The notes under the pieces: generated by a model | Told to the model about the DNA's origin: nothing | Databases searched by the model: none | What the model saw: only the letters and a program-made list of their open reading frames with translations | Part shown: piece by piece, positions 49,601 through 60,900 of the stretch | Position numbering within the stretch: position 1 is the stretch's first letter | How the letters are laid out: each line of letters opens with the position of its first letter | From: Bostrychus sinensis | Taxonomy: Eukaryota > Chordata > Actinopteri > Gobiiformes > Eleotridae | Assembly (NCBI GenBank): GCA_020698575.1 | Contig: CM036250.1 | Span: forward strand, 26,239,500 to 26,303,499 | Reading direction: 5' to 3' | Length of the DNA stretch: 64,000 bases | Position numbers and translations under genes: made by a program

Positions 49601-49840
49601 CTGCTTCCATTAATCCATAGCCTCATGTTTTTATAGTTGTTCCCTTACTTTATATGTGTTTTTCATTTGTCTTTCATTTTCTCCTTTACCATTCTCCCTC
49701 TTTCTCCCTGTCCTCTGTTCCCATCACTCTCTCATCCATCCGTGTCCCTTCAGGCCGTCGCTCTGGTCTTCTACCTATTGGCCTTCCTGGTCATCCTGCA
49801 GAGGTTTTGGGTTTACATCGGCCGATACGTTTTAATTTAA
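40638..49840 (+). CDS. MuRF-family TRIM E3 ubiquitin ligase (probable trim101/MuRF4 type) with acidic tail and C-terminal hydrophobic anchor
   Basis: Muscle RING-finger class ligases bind sarcomeric and microtubule targets. Coding exons: 40638-40820, 43632-43810, 44321-44507, 44596-44691, 44956-45033, 45159-45314, 45751-45773, 45888-46012, 46869-47251, 47788-48639, 49754-49840. All phases agree; inferred 782 aa (human MuRF1 353). RING at about 31-85: CPICLEIF, CQHNLCRKC, CPSC, followed by the MuRF hallmark DRHGVYGLQRNLLVENIID. A six-proline run precedes the B-box (about 138-175: CSDHEGEKVNIYCLTC, CSLCKVFGAHQSC). Coiled coil at about 184-293. COS box at about 294-342, including the 23-base microexon. 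Residues 343-754 are acidic and low-complexity, including five EET repeats. The last exon encodes AVALVFYLLAFLVIL, then QRFWVYIGRYVLI and stop. The RING and B-box match TRIM54/55/63 closely; the tail matches none that I know. trim101 is a tentative name. Confidence 0.88.
40821..43631 (+). other. Intron 1 of the MuRF TRIM gene
   Basis: Splits the RING domain between residues 61 and 62. Mostly AT-rich unique sequence. Contains the perfect 46-bp palindrome at 41873-41918. No additional exon is supported. Confidence 0.7.
41873..41918. repeat. Perfect 46-bp palindrome with no loop
   Basis: AAGCACTCACAGTTCATA plus alternating AT at the centre is followed by the exact reverse complement TATGAACTGTGAGTGCTT. 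The 23-base halves meet at 41895/41896. It can extrude as a cruciform, and an RNA copy would fold almost completely on itself. It lies inside intron 1 of the TRIM gene. Confidence 0.95.
46655..46765 (+). repeat. LINE-tail remnant (L2-like) in a TRIM intron
   Basis: CCATTTTCTATGCCTTAGGC, GATAGGCTCTAGTCCCCTTG and AATTAATGGATGAGAG follow the order of the common fish L2-type LINE tail. Diverged. Confidence 0.5.
46912..46956 (+). repeat. Coding minisatellite: five 9-bp units encoding Glu-Glu-Thr
   Basis: Five exact AGAAGAGAC units in frame give EETEETEETEETEET within the acidic tail of the MuRF TRIM protein. Exact units suggest recent expansion and possible length variation between individuals. 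Confidence 0.95.
48727..48921 (+). CDS. Possible alternative terminal exon encoding a different hydrophobic C-terminus of the MuRF TRIM
   Basis: Downstream of the exon-10 donor (48639|GTCAGT) the frame stays open to TAG 48919-48921. A good acceptor (CTGGTGCTGGCTACAG) ends at 48726 and would join in phase 0 to LRMPQYLSCVFHLAG. The 64-residue reading contains two hydrophobic stretches, CVFHLAGLILQLFTLLCKVLL and FILAIYICCLPLLLFTML, separated by HHWKRFG. Direct read-through of intron 10 would reach the same residues. It would replace the 28-residue tail exon. Not proven: it could be an intron that is open by chance. Confidence 0.4.
   Translation, partial: LRMPQYLSCVFHLAGLILQLFTLLCKVLLHHWKRFGFILAIYICCLPLLLFTMLKEYRFHTNLF
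49754..49840 (+). CDS. Terminal exon of the MuRF TRIM: single hydrophobic tail-anchor-like segment
   Basis: Acceptor TCCCTTCAG, phase 0, then 28 codons and TAA. The first 15 residues, AVALVFYLLAFLVIL, are uninterrupted hydrophobic; QRFWVYIGRYVLI follows, with arginines near the end. Upstream is strongly acidic. The layout resembles tail-anchored proteins with the bulk of the protein cytosolic. Already counted in the gene entry; listed because it defines the unusual C-terminus. Confidence 0.8.
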   Translation, partial: AVALVFYLLAFLVILQRFWVYIGRYVLI

Positions 49841-51700
49841 CCACATCAGGAGCTGCTCCACTGTCACTGCTGCATGTCCAGGTACACGGAGGCTGCCTGC
49901 ACCACTCACTGCACCACCTACAGATAACTGCACCATTCACAGAAGAAGATTTTTAAAAAATCACAAACGTCTTTGATGATTGACATGTCTATTGATACTT
50001 GCATGCGGTTTACTGTTTACTCTCGCCTGTGCTGACACCTTGTGGCGGTGTGAGGAATTTCACACAAATAAAGTAAGTTTTATGTTAAATCCAACACTGC
50101 ACTACTGCTTCAAATAATGTTACTTTAACTAAATTTGCAAAGCACTTTAATAGTTAAACCACTTACTAGTACGTGGTTTTGCTTTTGTTTGCTTCTCCAA
50201 ACTAAGAGAGTGCAGAATATTACTGTTTCTACAGAAGGGAATGAATTACCGAGGTATTTAATATAGAATCACATTTATAAAACCATTGACCAAAGCTTAA
50301 CATACTTAACCAAACTCTAGTTTTGTTCTTAACATTTGATCTTACAAAACAAAATTCACCAACAAAGCTATTGTTATTTTAATCCAAACAACATTTACTA
50401 AATGTTTGATGAATCCTTGATGTCTATAATTGGAATCTTGGTTGTTTCTTTGATGTAGACTGAGACTGAGATTCATGACTGAGTCTAGTCCCGCTCCTTC
50501 GACCTCATTCACTCTGAACGAAGCTCCTCGTCGTCCCAGTTTCTACTTCTCTTGGCTCAACTCTCTGCACAAGAACAAGTAGTGGAAACAGGTGGGCGTT
50601 TGGGGAGGACGTCCTGCCAAAGAAATACTGACAGATCGAGTTCATGGGTCTACACTTTAAACTTGAAAACAGGGCTTCATCAGCAGCGCCTGTCTGATGT
50701 CTCTGTATTGTGGTAAAGTACTGGTCCTTTATTAGTGCAGCCGAAATGAATGAGAAACATGTTAAATTTAAACCCTCAATCATTGATGTTTGTGGCTCAC
50801 AATTGATGTTGAAGAAAGGTATTGAATTGTTGTAGTATGAATCATGGCATTTAAGATTGTGCTGTGTGTAAAATGTTGTAGTTTGCACAAATTAGCAAAC
50901 CAGCCATTATGATAATGTTTTAAATAATAAAAAAATTACATCAACATGTCTTTTTTTTCATTTGCTTCGGAACACAGTGGAAGAAGCCATTACTACATGT
51001 TGCTGTATAATTTTTCAGAGCAAACAAATTAGGCTATATGGTATTTGTTCATTTTACCTGTGCACTGAGGACAATAAAAAAGTTTTGTGCATTAGGCCAT
51101 ATTTTTGTAGGCGTTAGGATTTATCATGGAACCATGATGGAGCTACTATATTTAGTAAACCATGACTTGAATATAAAATTTTGGTCTGTTGTGACACACT
51201 TGAGATGTTTTATTTCACCAGAATTTGACAAATTTTGATCTTCCTCTTTTTGCTGTGCAAGACTAGAAATACATTTTGCTACCTACAGATATTTAAACCA
51301 GTTTTAACAGGTTGAAAGTGGTTTAGAACAATTGGTGAATCATTTGATCAAGGAGAATTTTATCACTTTTTTTGATTATGTTGTTTATTATGATTGCTGT
51401 TTTTGCATGATACAGGTATGAGATGTTTGCTAAATTTGATAAAATTGTAATTTTGATTAAATAAATGTTTATTTGGAAGTGTTTGTGCTTTTATGTGAGA
51501 ATTTTTTTATTTAAATGGGCGTCAAGTACTAAAATACTAAAAATACATAAAATATATTATTTATAATTTCAGATATTATCACCAGTTAGCAGTTTTCTTG
51601 TTTGTTTCTCTGTTACATTTTATCATTTAGTATTTACATATATTATTTTAATGATTAGTTTATGGGAGCTGTGTATATACATGGCCAGTAGAGGGCCTCC
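49841..51700 (+). other. 3' UTR of the MuRF TRIM and intergenic region to tpd52l2
   Basis: AATAAA at 50067-50072 is the nearest poly(A) signal, giving a 3' UTR of about 250 bases. The remainder up to the GC-richer tpd52l2 5' region is AT-rich. I see no gene, repeat family or RNA structure there that I can support. Confidence 0.5.
50067..50072 (+). terminator. Candidate poly(A) signal for the MuRF TRIM gene
   Basis: AATAAA 227 bases after the stop codon, preceded by GGTGTGAGGAATTTCACAC, a short inverted repeat. Confidence 0.55.
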
Positions 51701-51945
51701 GTGCGTGTCAGTTACGCGTCGCCTGCCGCTGTTCTTTCGCAGAAGAAGCAGAAGCTGAGCCGTGGCTGTTTTGGATCAGTGCACTCACACGGGCTGTTCC
51801 TGTCCCACACTTTCTCTCAGCTTTTGGACAAAGTGCTAAAGCCAGGAGGGATTTTTGAAGACGGTCATTACTTATTGTCTACTCTCTACATCGTTCCACG
51901 GCAACCTTTTTGTGATTCTACTTTTACCTGCGATAAATCGACGCC
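51690..51945 (+). promoter_or_regulatory. tpd52l2: 5' UTR and promoter-proximal region of tpd52l2
   Basis: Locally GC- and CpG-richer than its surroundings (GTTACGCGTCGCCTGCCG near 51710) and directly upstream of the tpd52l2 ATG at 51946. An open frame runs through it from about 51701 past the first donor in another frame; it is most simply 5' UTR. The transcription start is not visible. Confidence 0.5.
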
Positions 51946-54900
51946 ATGGACCCCGCTAGTCAAGGTAATTGTTAGCTTAGCTGCCAAGTTAGCTGCGTCT
52001 AGCTTAGCATTTGAACAATCTGTTTCAGCGCAGACAGCACTCGTCGGTGATTTAAAAATCGTCCGAAGTTTAGTTAGGGCTGTGTTAACTTATGATGAGC
52101 TCTTTGATCGTCATTTAAAGTAGTGTTTTGCAGATAAATCACAATAGTAGAGTCGTGAGTACAGGCCGCTGGTAAGTGATAGTGACAGCAAAGGGGAGAG
52201 AGGCGGGTCGTGTTTCTAATGTTCACAACTTCTTGACACGTATTACACAAACAATAACTGGGATTTATTTAGGTGTTAAAGGCTGCTTATTTCTGTCACA
52301 CCCTTGAACAAACCCTGCAACATTTTACTGGCGCGCTAAATATGTGTAAACAAACACGGTAATGAGAAAAATGCAGGAGTTGTGGGAGTGTGCTTTCCTT
52401 CCATAGGCTAACATTTATTTATCTAAGGTTGGACGAAACTTTTTTTAAAAAGTGAAATAGACGCCTTACTGAAGTGAAACTGACCGACAAACGCAAAGGC
52501 TTCAGTTTTGTTATGGTCAGACGGTGAGTGAGCGTTTTTAAGATCCATCAAGGCACTGAGCAGGAAACTAATGACATAACAGCATAACATATTATCTCTA
52601 ATTAAAGTTGTTGACACCCACAATGGATTTTCAAACAGATACAGGGGATTTGTGGGAGAGGCAGAGGTTTGTAGAACAAAGCGTTCTGAGGCCTCAGTAA
52701 CTCAATGCCAGAGAATACAGGATTACTCAAACAAGTTTAAATGAAGCAGAACACAACTCCAGTTATTTGTTTAAGGGGAGGGAACAACATTATAACGTGG
52801 TGAAAAGTAAAAAAAAACTTGATTTTGCGTAATTGGCTCCTTTTTAGAAGAGGTCAAAGAGACAGTAGAAAAAAATCTACAATAATCTCATAATTGGTTG
52901 TTTACAATAGCTTCCAGCTATGGCTTTTATTCATTATATTTATTTTTTATTTAACCTTTATTTAGACAGGAAGGTCCCATTGAGATACAATATCTTTTCT
53001 GCCAGGGGGTCCTTGTTATAGGAACAGGCAAATTGTTTCCTTTTGGTAATTGCTGCATAAAAAATAGCTTGTGTTCCAAGTATTGTCTTTAGTTTCCTAT
53101 TAACAGCATGTGAAAACATGCATGTGATAGAATTGTCATGATCTATTATAGTTTTCACGCATCATATCATCCAGAAGTGGCTCTCGTTGTCTAAATTGGA
53201 CCCAGACAGACTGGACTAAACTAGGACATGTCTGCAGCCTCTCCAGCATCTGAAATAATGGATACAAACTGGAGAATAGGTTGCGATGGGGACTTCCCTG
53301 TCTCAAACCACAAGCTCACATGACTTTTGTGTGTGTGGCTAAATTCCTCTTCTTAAAGATAATGCTGAAGTCTGCTTATCATACGCCGAGGAGCAGTCCT
53401 TTCCACATAAGGAATTGGAGCAGAATGACATGCAACAAGCAGGTTTGTGAGCTGTGGGTGTGGCAGTAGCTGAATTTAGAGACTGCCACTGAACCGGTTG
53501 TTGCTGTCATATTGACCCTAAACTGTAATTATTGTTTAATTTTACACGTTCTGTAGCTGTGGATGTAAATCTTATGAAGCTGATATCCAGGCTTGCATCA
53601 GTTCATATGAGAAAACAAAGGTGCATCGCCAACCACCAAACACAACTTTTTTCCCCCACTTTTTCAAGTAGCTGTCCGTCACATTTTTGACATTCTTTAA
53701 AATTTTATATCCATACAGACTCTTTTATAATACCATCCCACTACGTTACTGTGCAGCCTTAAACTGTAATGCTCTAAATCAATACAAAAATCCCTCAGAT
53801 GTTCCTATTGGACAGTAATACCCCCATGAAATCCTGACTTTTCTTGGAAGTGCAGCTGTTGTTTGTGTGGATCATGCCCAGACTGAATCAATATTTCTGG
53901 AGGGCGGAGTCAGAATTTCTTGGCAGCTTTTATCCGGATGTTGTCCCTCAAACACATAACGTCATTTGTGTGTGTGTTACCTGCTGGAAAATATTTAACA
54001 AGACCAGGATATGGAGCAAAGCAGTCTGAAGCTTGAAAAAAACCTTAAAGTGCACTCATGTTAGATTTTCTTTCAGAGCAGATGACTGTGTGATTCCCTG
54101 CCCTCCAGAATCTTCTTGTTGCTTAAACATTTTTACTGACAGAATCTATCAATTTGTCATCTGAAAGTGTGGTTTCTCTTAAAAAAAAAAAAAAAAAAAA
54201 ATGGCCCCAGGTAAACTTTATAGGCCTTACATATTCCAGCACTGTCATGTAGATAAAAAAAATCAGCTTAAAATATTGTAAAAAATGCATTATATTTTAT
54301 TGCTTTAATATGCTTGCACTTTGAAGAGGATTTTATCTCACTGCGGTAAGGTCTATTGTGGTATTAATGTTTCCAGACTGTGAAAGGTGGAAATGGGCTT
54401 GAGTTACTGTTCCGATGTGCACTTAGCCTCCTAAGTGCCATTTTCCTTTCCTGTCTGGTATCTGCTTTTGGCAGCTTCAGCCGCTTCCTGGTCGTGGTTT
54501 CTGTAATAGATACTGGAGACAGAACTGAACCACTCTCTGGATTTTACTTCAACTTGGGCTCCACATTGAAGTCTTTAGTAAACAATACACAAATGCTAAA
54601 TATTTCTCATGTAAAAACAAAAAACAATATGGCAAAGGCTTCTTTTTATTACAGCCTGAAACTAGGGCTTCCCAAAAATATATAAAAAAAATTGCAATAG
54701 CTATTAGAATACAGGCCCCATTAAATGAATTATGTTAAAACATTTTTATTCACAAATGCTAATTATATCTGGTTGCACCATAAGGTAATTTAGTGCTCTG
54801 ATTAAAGTAATTTTTGACATGAAAAGTGTAAATATATTTTTCATGCATATTGCCATTGTTGATATTGTGATGAATGCAATATATTGAGCAACTCTTTCAT

Positions 54901-57900
54901 TGTCACTTTGCATCAAGTCCTAAGGTGTTGACATGTTGCTTACTGGATGTACTATCGGACGCATTTAAGGGTTAGGGTATTTAAAAACTTCTCTGACCTG
55001 ATTAACAGCGTTTAGTGCTTTTTTTCTCACCTATTAGTTCTGCTGTCTGCAGTCCATGTTGTTGTTCAGTCCTCTGTGGGACTTTTTTATTTTGTCTCGT
55101 TGCCATTTTAGCAGCAGTTAAATCTTGTTGACATCCGATGTAACAAATGCATAAAAAAAAAACTTTTTCTACAAGTCTTTGTACAATTGGCTTCTGCTAC
55201 TGTCCCTGTTCAGAAATAAGTACAGAGCTGCTCATACTCTGGTGTTTTATGAAAAAAACAAAAAAGGCAAGAATCCATGTTTAGGGTTGGGTTGGGTCAG
55301 CGGTGCACTGCTTACGTCCCACCCTTTGTTTCTCTGATTGGTTACGCTGCCTGTCATTGTTCTGCCACTGAAATGAAATGTTAACGATGAGGTACCAGAC
55401 TCACTTCTTTGTATAGAATAAGAAAAGAGTTTGTTTGGCAGGCCAGGCTACAAACTTGGTATAGCTGACAAAATACATTGTTAATACTTTGTTTTATTAA
55501 CTAAATGGGACATTTTTTTCTTCTTTCTCATTAACATTTACCATTCTCTCTCCTGTGTCCTCTCTGGGTCTGTTCCCTGTGGTGGTCTCAGATATCAACC
55601 TGAACTCTCCTAACAAGGCTCTTGGTGTTGATCGTGCAGACAGCCTGTCAGATGTCCCAGTGGAGGGAGCTGTGGGCAACTCCAACCCTCTCCCGCCGGG
55701 ACTCACAGAGGAGGAGGCCGAGGACCTGCGCGTTGAACTCATGAAGGTCAGGTGTACCAACCACAAACAAGTACACTCCTGATTAAATGAGGAGAAAAAG
55801 TAACTAGCTACTAATACTACTGCAGTACAAACAGAATAAAACAAGTAGCCCTGGATGTAAGCAAATACATGGGACATTAAATGCCCAAAAAAAGTTTTAA
55901 ATGCTTGTGTAGTTAAACTATTTTTGTCCTTGTAGCCTCTATAAAAAGGACAAACAAGGCCAGCATTTAGTCAAAGACAATATGATGACGTTATATAAAA
56001 GTGTTTTTGGTGTTGATGTGAAGGACAATCTGGAACCAGGAATTTTAAAAAGGATCTTACTTGAGACCCTTAGATCATCTCTTGTTGACACCTCCTCAGT
56101 TGTTACTTTCTGTTCTTTGTGATGTCAAAATGTTTCTGTAAAGCGTGCCATAATGTTTTTAATGGTTTTTTGATTTTTTTTGTGGCATCTCAGGTGCAGG
56201 AGGAGATCAACACTCTGCATCAGGTTTTGTCGGCCAAAGAGAGACACGCCACAGAGCTAAAGAGGAAACTGGGCCTCAGTCCACTCATCGAACTCAAACA
56301 GAACATCTCTAAGAGCTGGCAGGATGTACAGACCTCCAACGCGTACGTATCACACAGCATCAAAAATTACCACAATTTTAGGGCCTGGCTACATGTGCAT
56401 GGATATTGTTACAAACCATTTTTTACAGTGTTTTTGTGCCTCTTGTTCACATGTAAACTGATTTCTGAATGTGCCTTAAGTTTAAGAGAATATTTGTAAA
56501 ACTTTATGGAGTAGAGACATCTAGATAGGCAAAACATATTGAGTGTGTACTAAGCATGCAACTACACTATATGGGTTGGTAATAAAAACCCAGTTGCCAT
56601 TAAGTTGGGACACTGTGAAATATAAATCTCATAAAACTACATTTTATTTACAATAGAACAAAAAACAACTTGTGAAGAAAATGAGATATTTTACCATTTC
56701 ATAAAACATAATAGCTCATGTTGTATTTTATGGCAACATCACATCTGTCCTTACAAATTAACAACTTCTACTCACTATTGCAGATAAACTTTACACAGCT
56801 AAAGCACAGCAAGCTTATTATAATGATTTTCTGGAACCTGGTATTAGCACTATCTTGTCTAGTGCAGCGTGGACAGAGATATTTTGCCAAACGCTCTTGG
56901 AGCAAATTTTTACAAATAACCATGTATGGGGTAGCCAGAGCCTTAAACTCCTGTCAGAAAGGAGTTCACTCTAGCGGAGAGACTGAGGTTAGTTTTTGTT
57001 GTTGATGGTTTTATAAAGCCATAGATGAGGTGAATCACTGTGATAGTAACAGATTTATCAGAAATGGCTCAGAGTGACTCAGCCTCCACTGACACATCTG
57101 TTTACTAAGTGTTTGTGTAGAGCTTTATGTTTCACTGAATAATGCAGTGCTTCAAGGGTTTTTAGTCTGTTTTTTATTGCCTTTTCTACAATACAAACAA
57201 TACAGTGGCAACTAAAACGTGTATTTTTTAATGAAAACATAAATGTGTGTAAACATTCTTCCTTATGACCAACTTTTGGGTACTGACCACCGATTTACCA
57301 CAACAGTAAGATAGTTAAGGGGCTAAAGATACAGTTTAACTATAATACAATAATCTCTCAGTTTATTAGGAGTATGTTGCACATTTATTCTTTTACCTTT
57401 ACACCATTTCCTCTTTGTCTGTGGGCCTTTGCTGACCCTCTTCAGTGTCTCCTGCCTCTGTTTGTAGCTATGTGCGAACCTCTGAGAAACTGGGCGAGTG
57501 GAATGAGAGAGTGACCGGTTCAGATCTGTGAGTTTTTCTGTACATACTTCTGCTGCTTGATGGATGGTGGAATTGTGTTGGACTTTGTGTTTGCTCTCTC
57601 ACGCTCTCACACAAACTCAACCCCACTGTCTGCAAATGGTTCGCCGCTCACATGCTCTAACCATATTTGACAAAAACGTTCAGCGCTTGCTTGGTGTGTG
57701 TAACTTGTGTCTGAAAGAGGACAGGCTTCAGACTGTACTCTGGCTTTTTGATTGACTTAGCTGTAAAAAAGTGTGAAATGACCCACTAAACTCCTCTGAG
57801 GTCGACTGGTAGAAGTTAAATAGTTTCCTAATAGGATGTTTATCTTATTAGATGTGTAAGTAAACCATTAGCATTTTAGTATGGTTTGTCAAGAGCTTGG

Positions 57901-60900
57901 TAATATACATTGATAAGGCATAACATTGTGCCCGTATGCAACAAATGTAACATGCTGCCTAATATATCTCGTCCACTAACACGTGCCATGAAGTAGAAAT
58001 AATGTGTTATTTACTTCACCTGTCAGTGGTCATAAAGTTATGCTTGATCAATGTAAGTGCTAAATGAACTGAAGCAACTGCTACCTTTGCATGGATTCAC
58101 ATATCTACCCTATGCAAAGATTAGGTCTAATAAATTGTACATGCTCATGCTGATAAAATTGCACCACCACTAATTTGAATAAATCAGGATGTTCACAGGA
58201 TGTCAGAAACTATGCTACAGTCTGTGGCATTGGAGTTTTTTTTTCCATATAGTATTAACACTGGCGGAAGAGATGCAAGACAAAAAGCATCTTAAGACTA
58301 AGATGTCATCCAAGCCAATCAAAACAAATAAAAAAAAAGTAACATTCAACCCAACAAACCATATCCAGATGATTTATTTTTAACATTGCATGAACTACCT
58401 ATACAACCCCAGATGTAAACTCATGTTAGATGTTTTGTGGAAGAACAAGAGATTTATAGATGTAGTGAAAGAGGACATGAAGTTAGTTGATGTGAGGAAA
58501 GAGTATACAGAGGATAGGATTTGGAAGATGATTTGCTGAACACACAGAAGGCAGTACTACCTACTAAGTATCTGTTCTATAGCAGCTTTCAAAGTGTATG
58601 TCTGTTATAGATTTGTCAAGCAGCTTAGTACCTGAGCAAGTACATTTATTCATGAACAATTATGCACAAACCACCAAAGTGAACTACCAAGTGAAAATAC
58701 CAACACTTTAATAACAGTTTGAAGGACATGTCCTGTCACATTGGAGTTTTCTTTCGTGACAATGAACAAGTGGTGACTCTGCTCCAGACAAGGCAGATCT
58801 CTGTATCCTGTCTCACATCTGAACACAGCTGCTTACTGTACAACACAGAGCCCATACACAACAGCCTGACACGGTTAACTCTTGCAGTATTTGGGTCCAC
58901 ACTGTACGCTCATTTACCTTTGTAACTACTCAGATTTTGATTTGTTTCCTAAAATAACAAAAACACAAAATGAAAAAGCAATATATTACATTAAGTCTAG
59001 GGCTGCAACAACTAATCGGAATAATCGATTATTGAAATAATTGTCAACTAATTTAGTAATCGAATAATCGCCAACTGGGATATTTAATAGATTCTGACAC
59101 GTGCCATGTGCTGTGAGAGAAGGTTTTATTACCTAGATAGAGCAGTAAACAGTTAAAAACAATGTGTTTTTGATTAAAAATATCATATGTATTACAGATG
59201 ATATTTTATGTATACATGCTCTATATAAAGATCTTCAGGAAGCATGCTTGTAGCTTTGTGTGATTTAATTTTTTTAAGTTTTTAACCATTTTACTCACAC
59301 TTCTGTGACTGATGAGTCACAATGTTTACAGTAGCAACAAGAAAAAATATGGCTTATGATAAAATTAGTGTTCATACAAAGAAGAGCTAAAAATAACAGA
59401 TTTTACCATTTATTGTTACCATTAAACTGTAATGGGAAGCATAAATACATTTCTAGTACAGATTGTAATTATGATTCGGTGGCTTTTGAATTTTCCCATC
59501 AGTGTTGAAGTCAAGCTCAACAGCTGCAGTTTTCATGGCAACCACTCTCTCTGCCTTTGTGGGTTAGACTTAATTCTCATTTATATCTACACAGTTCACT
59601 CAGGTCACCCTTCACCGTGCATCTCACTGTTCACTGTTCAATACCATGTCATAAATCAAAAAGCAGTTATATTCTCTTGGTGTCCCTGTTGCATGGCTGT
59701 CACCTCCCACTTGTTACTTAGAGCAAAGAGTTTAAACCGCTCGTCTGGTCTCCTGCACGACTGGGTCCATGTACAAGGCTTAGACACATATACTGTGTAG
59801 TTACTGTGCATTTGAGTGAAAAAATGTGGTTGTCTGCTTCACTGGTAATGTTTTTCTTAGTGTATGTAGCGTGGGAGGAAAAATTGTAGACAGTGTAATC
59901 CCAGAGTTTTTCCAACTAAATCCCCACAAACTAGTGTACAGTAAATAGTTTTTCGTCACTTAGAACTGGTAGGAAAATTAATGGTCTCAAAGTCTCCAGA
60001 GTCTTTAGACTCTAAAACCTGACCAGCATATTTGGATCTAATGTGTTTAAAGGTGGCCCAAATGTATGTAGCATGTTCATCAACAATAAAAGTACAGAAA
60101 TGTTAAGTTAAAAGCTCTTGAGTGGACAATGATACACATTTCACTTTTAAATGAAAACTACCACAGTTCATGCAGTGAATGCAGCTGGGCATAACTCAAA
60201 GTTAGACATTTAAGGGTAGATGCAGTGTATTCATAGGGTATTCATATTTTGCGGTGGTCAGTTGATTTAGTTTTGCATTATTACATTTAAGGTCACTGTG
60301 TTTTTGTGGGGTAGATGTTAATAATAATAGGTATTAGAATGATTAATTTTACTGTGTAAAGTCAATTTCATGGTCTATGTGAAAATTAGCTGAAATAAAT
60401 AGTATTATAAAAGATAGTTCCACTGTGTTTTGCAACAATTACATTGCAGTATTTTGAGCTCTTTGCTCTTTGGAGCAAACCCTCTGCAGCTGTTCATCTG
60501 TCGTTCTGCATTGTGCTGCTGTATTGACCCTGTTCCTTATCAGATTCACTATTGTTGTACTCTGAATCCAGCACAAACATTTCCTCTATTTCTTCTCTTT
60601 TCCATGTTACATTGGACTTTGTGTGTTAAAGCTTTCTTTGTTGTGACTAATAAGATCTCTGTTTTGTTGTTGGGCATTTTGTATTGTCCACTTTGGTGTT
60701 TGGAGAGTTTATCTGCACTATAGCATCAGCTGTTTCCACACACACGTCCTTTTGACCCTCACTGCTTGCGTTAGTATTGATTGTACTGAATAGTGTATTA
60801 CACTGAGTATTACACAAACTACTTAAGGAACTAGTTAAAAAGAAAATCAGTGTTTCCTGATTCAGCCTTTTTTCTATTTCTGATAAGTATCAATGTTTGT

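Noticed and set aside
51701..52123. 140-codon plus-strand frame around the tpd52l2 start
   Set aside because: Different frame from MDPASQ; covers 5' UTR and intron sequence without any domain.
59432..59800. 122-codon plus-strand frame in tpd52l2 intron 4
   Set aside because: No splice context or family resemblance; composition like neighbouring intron.
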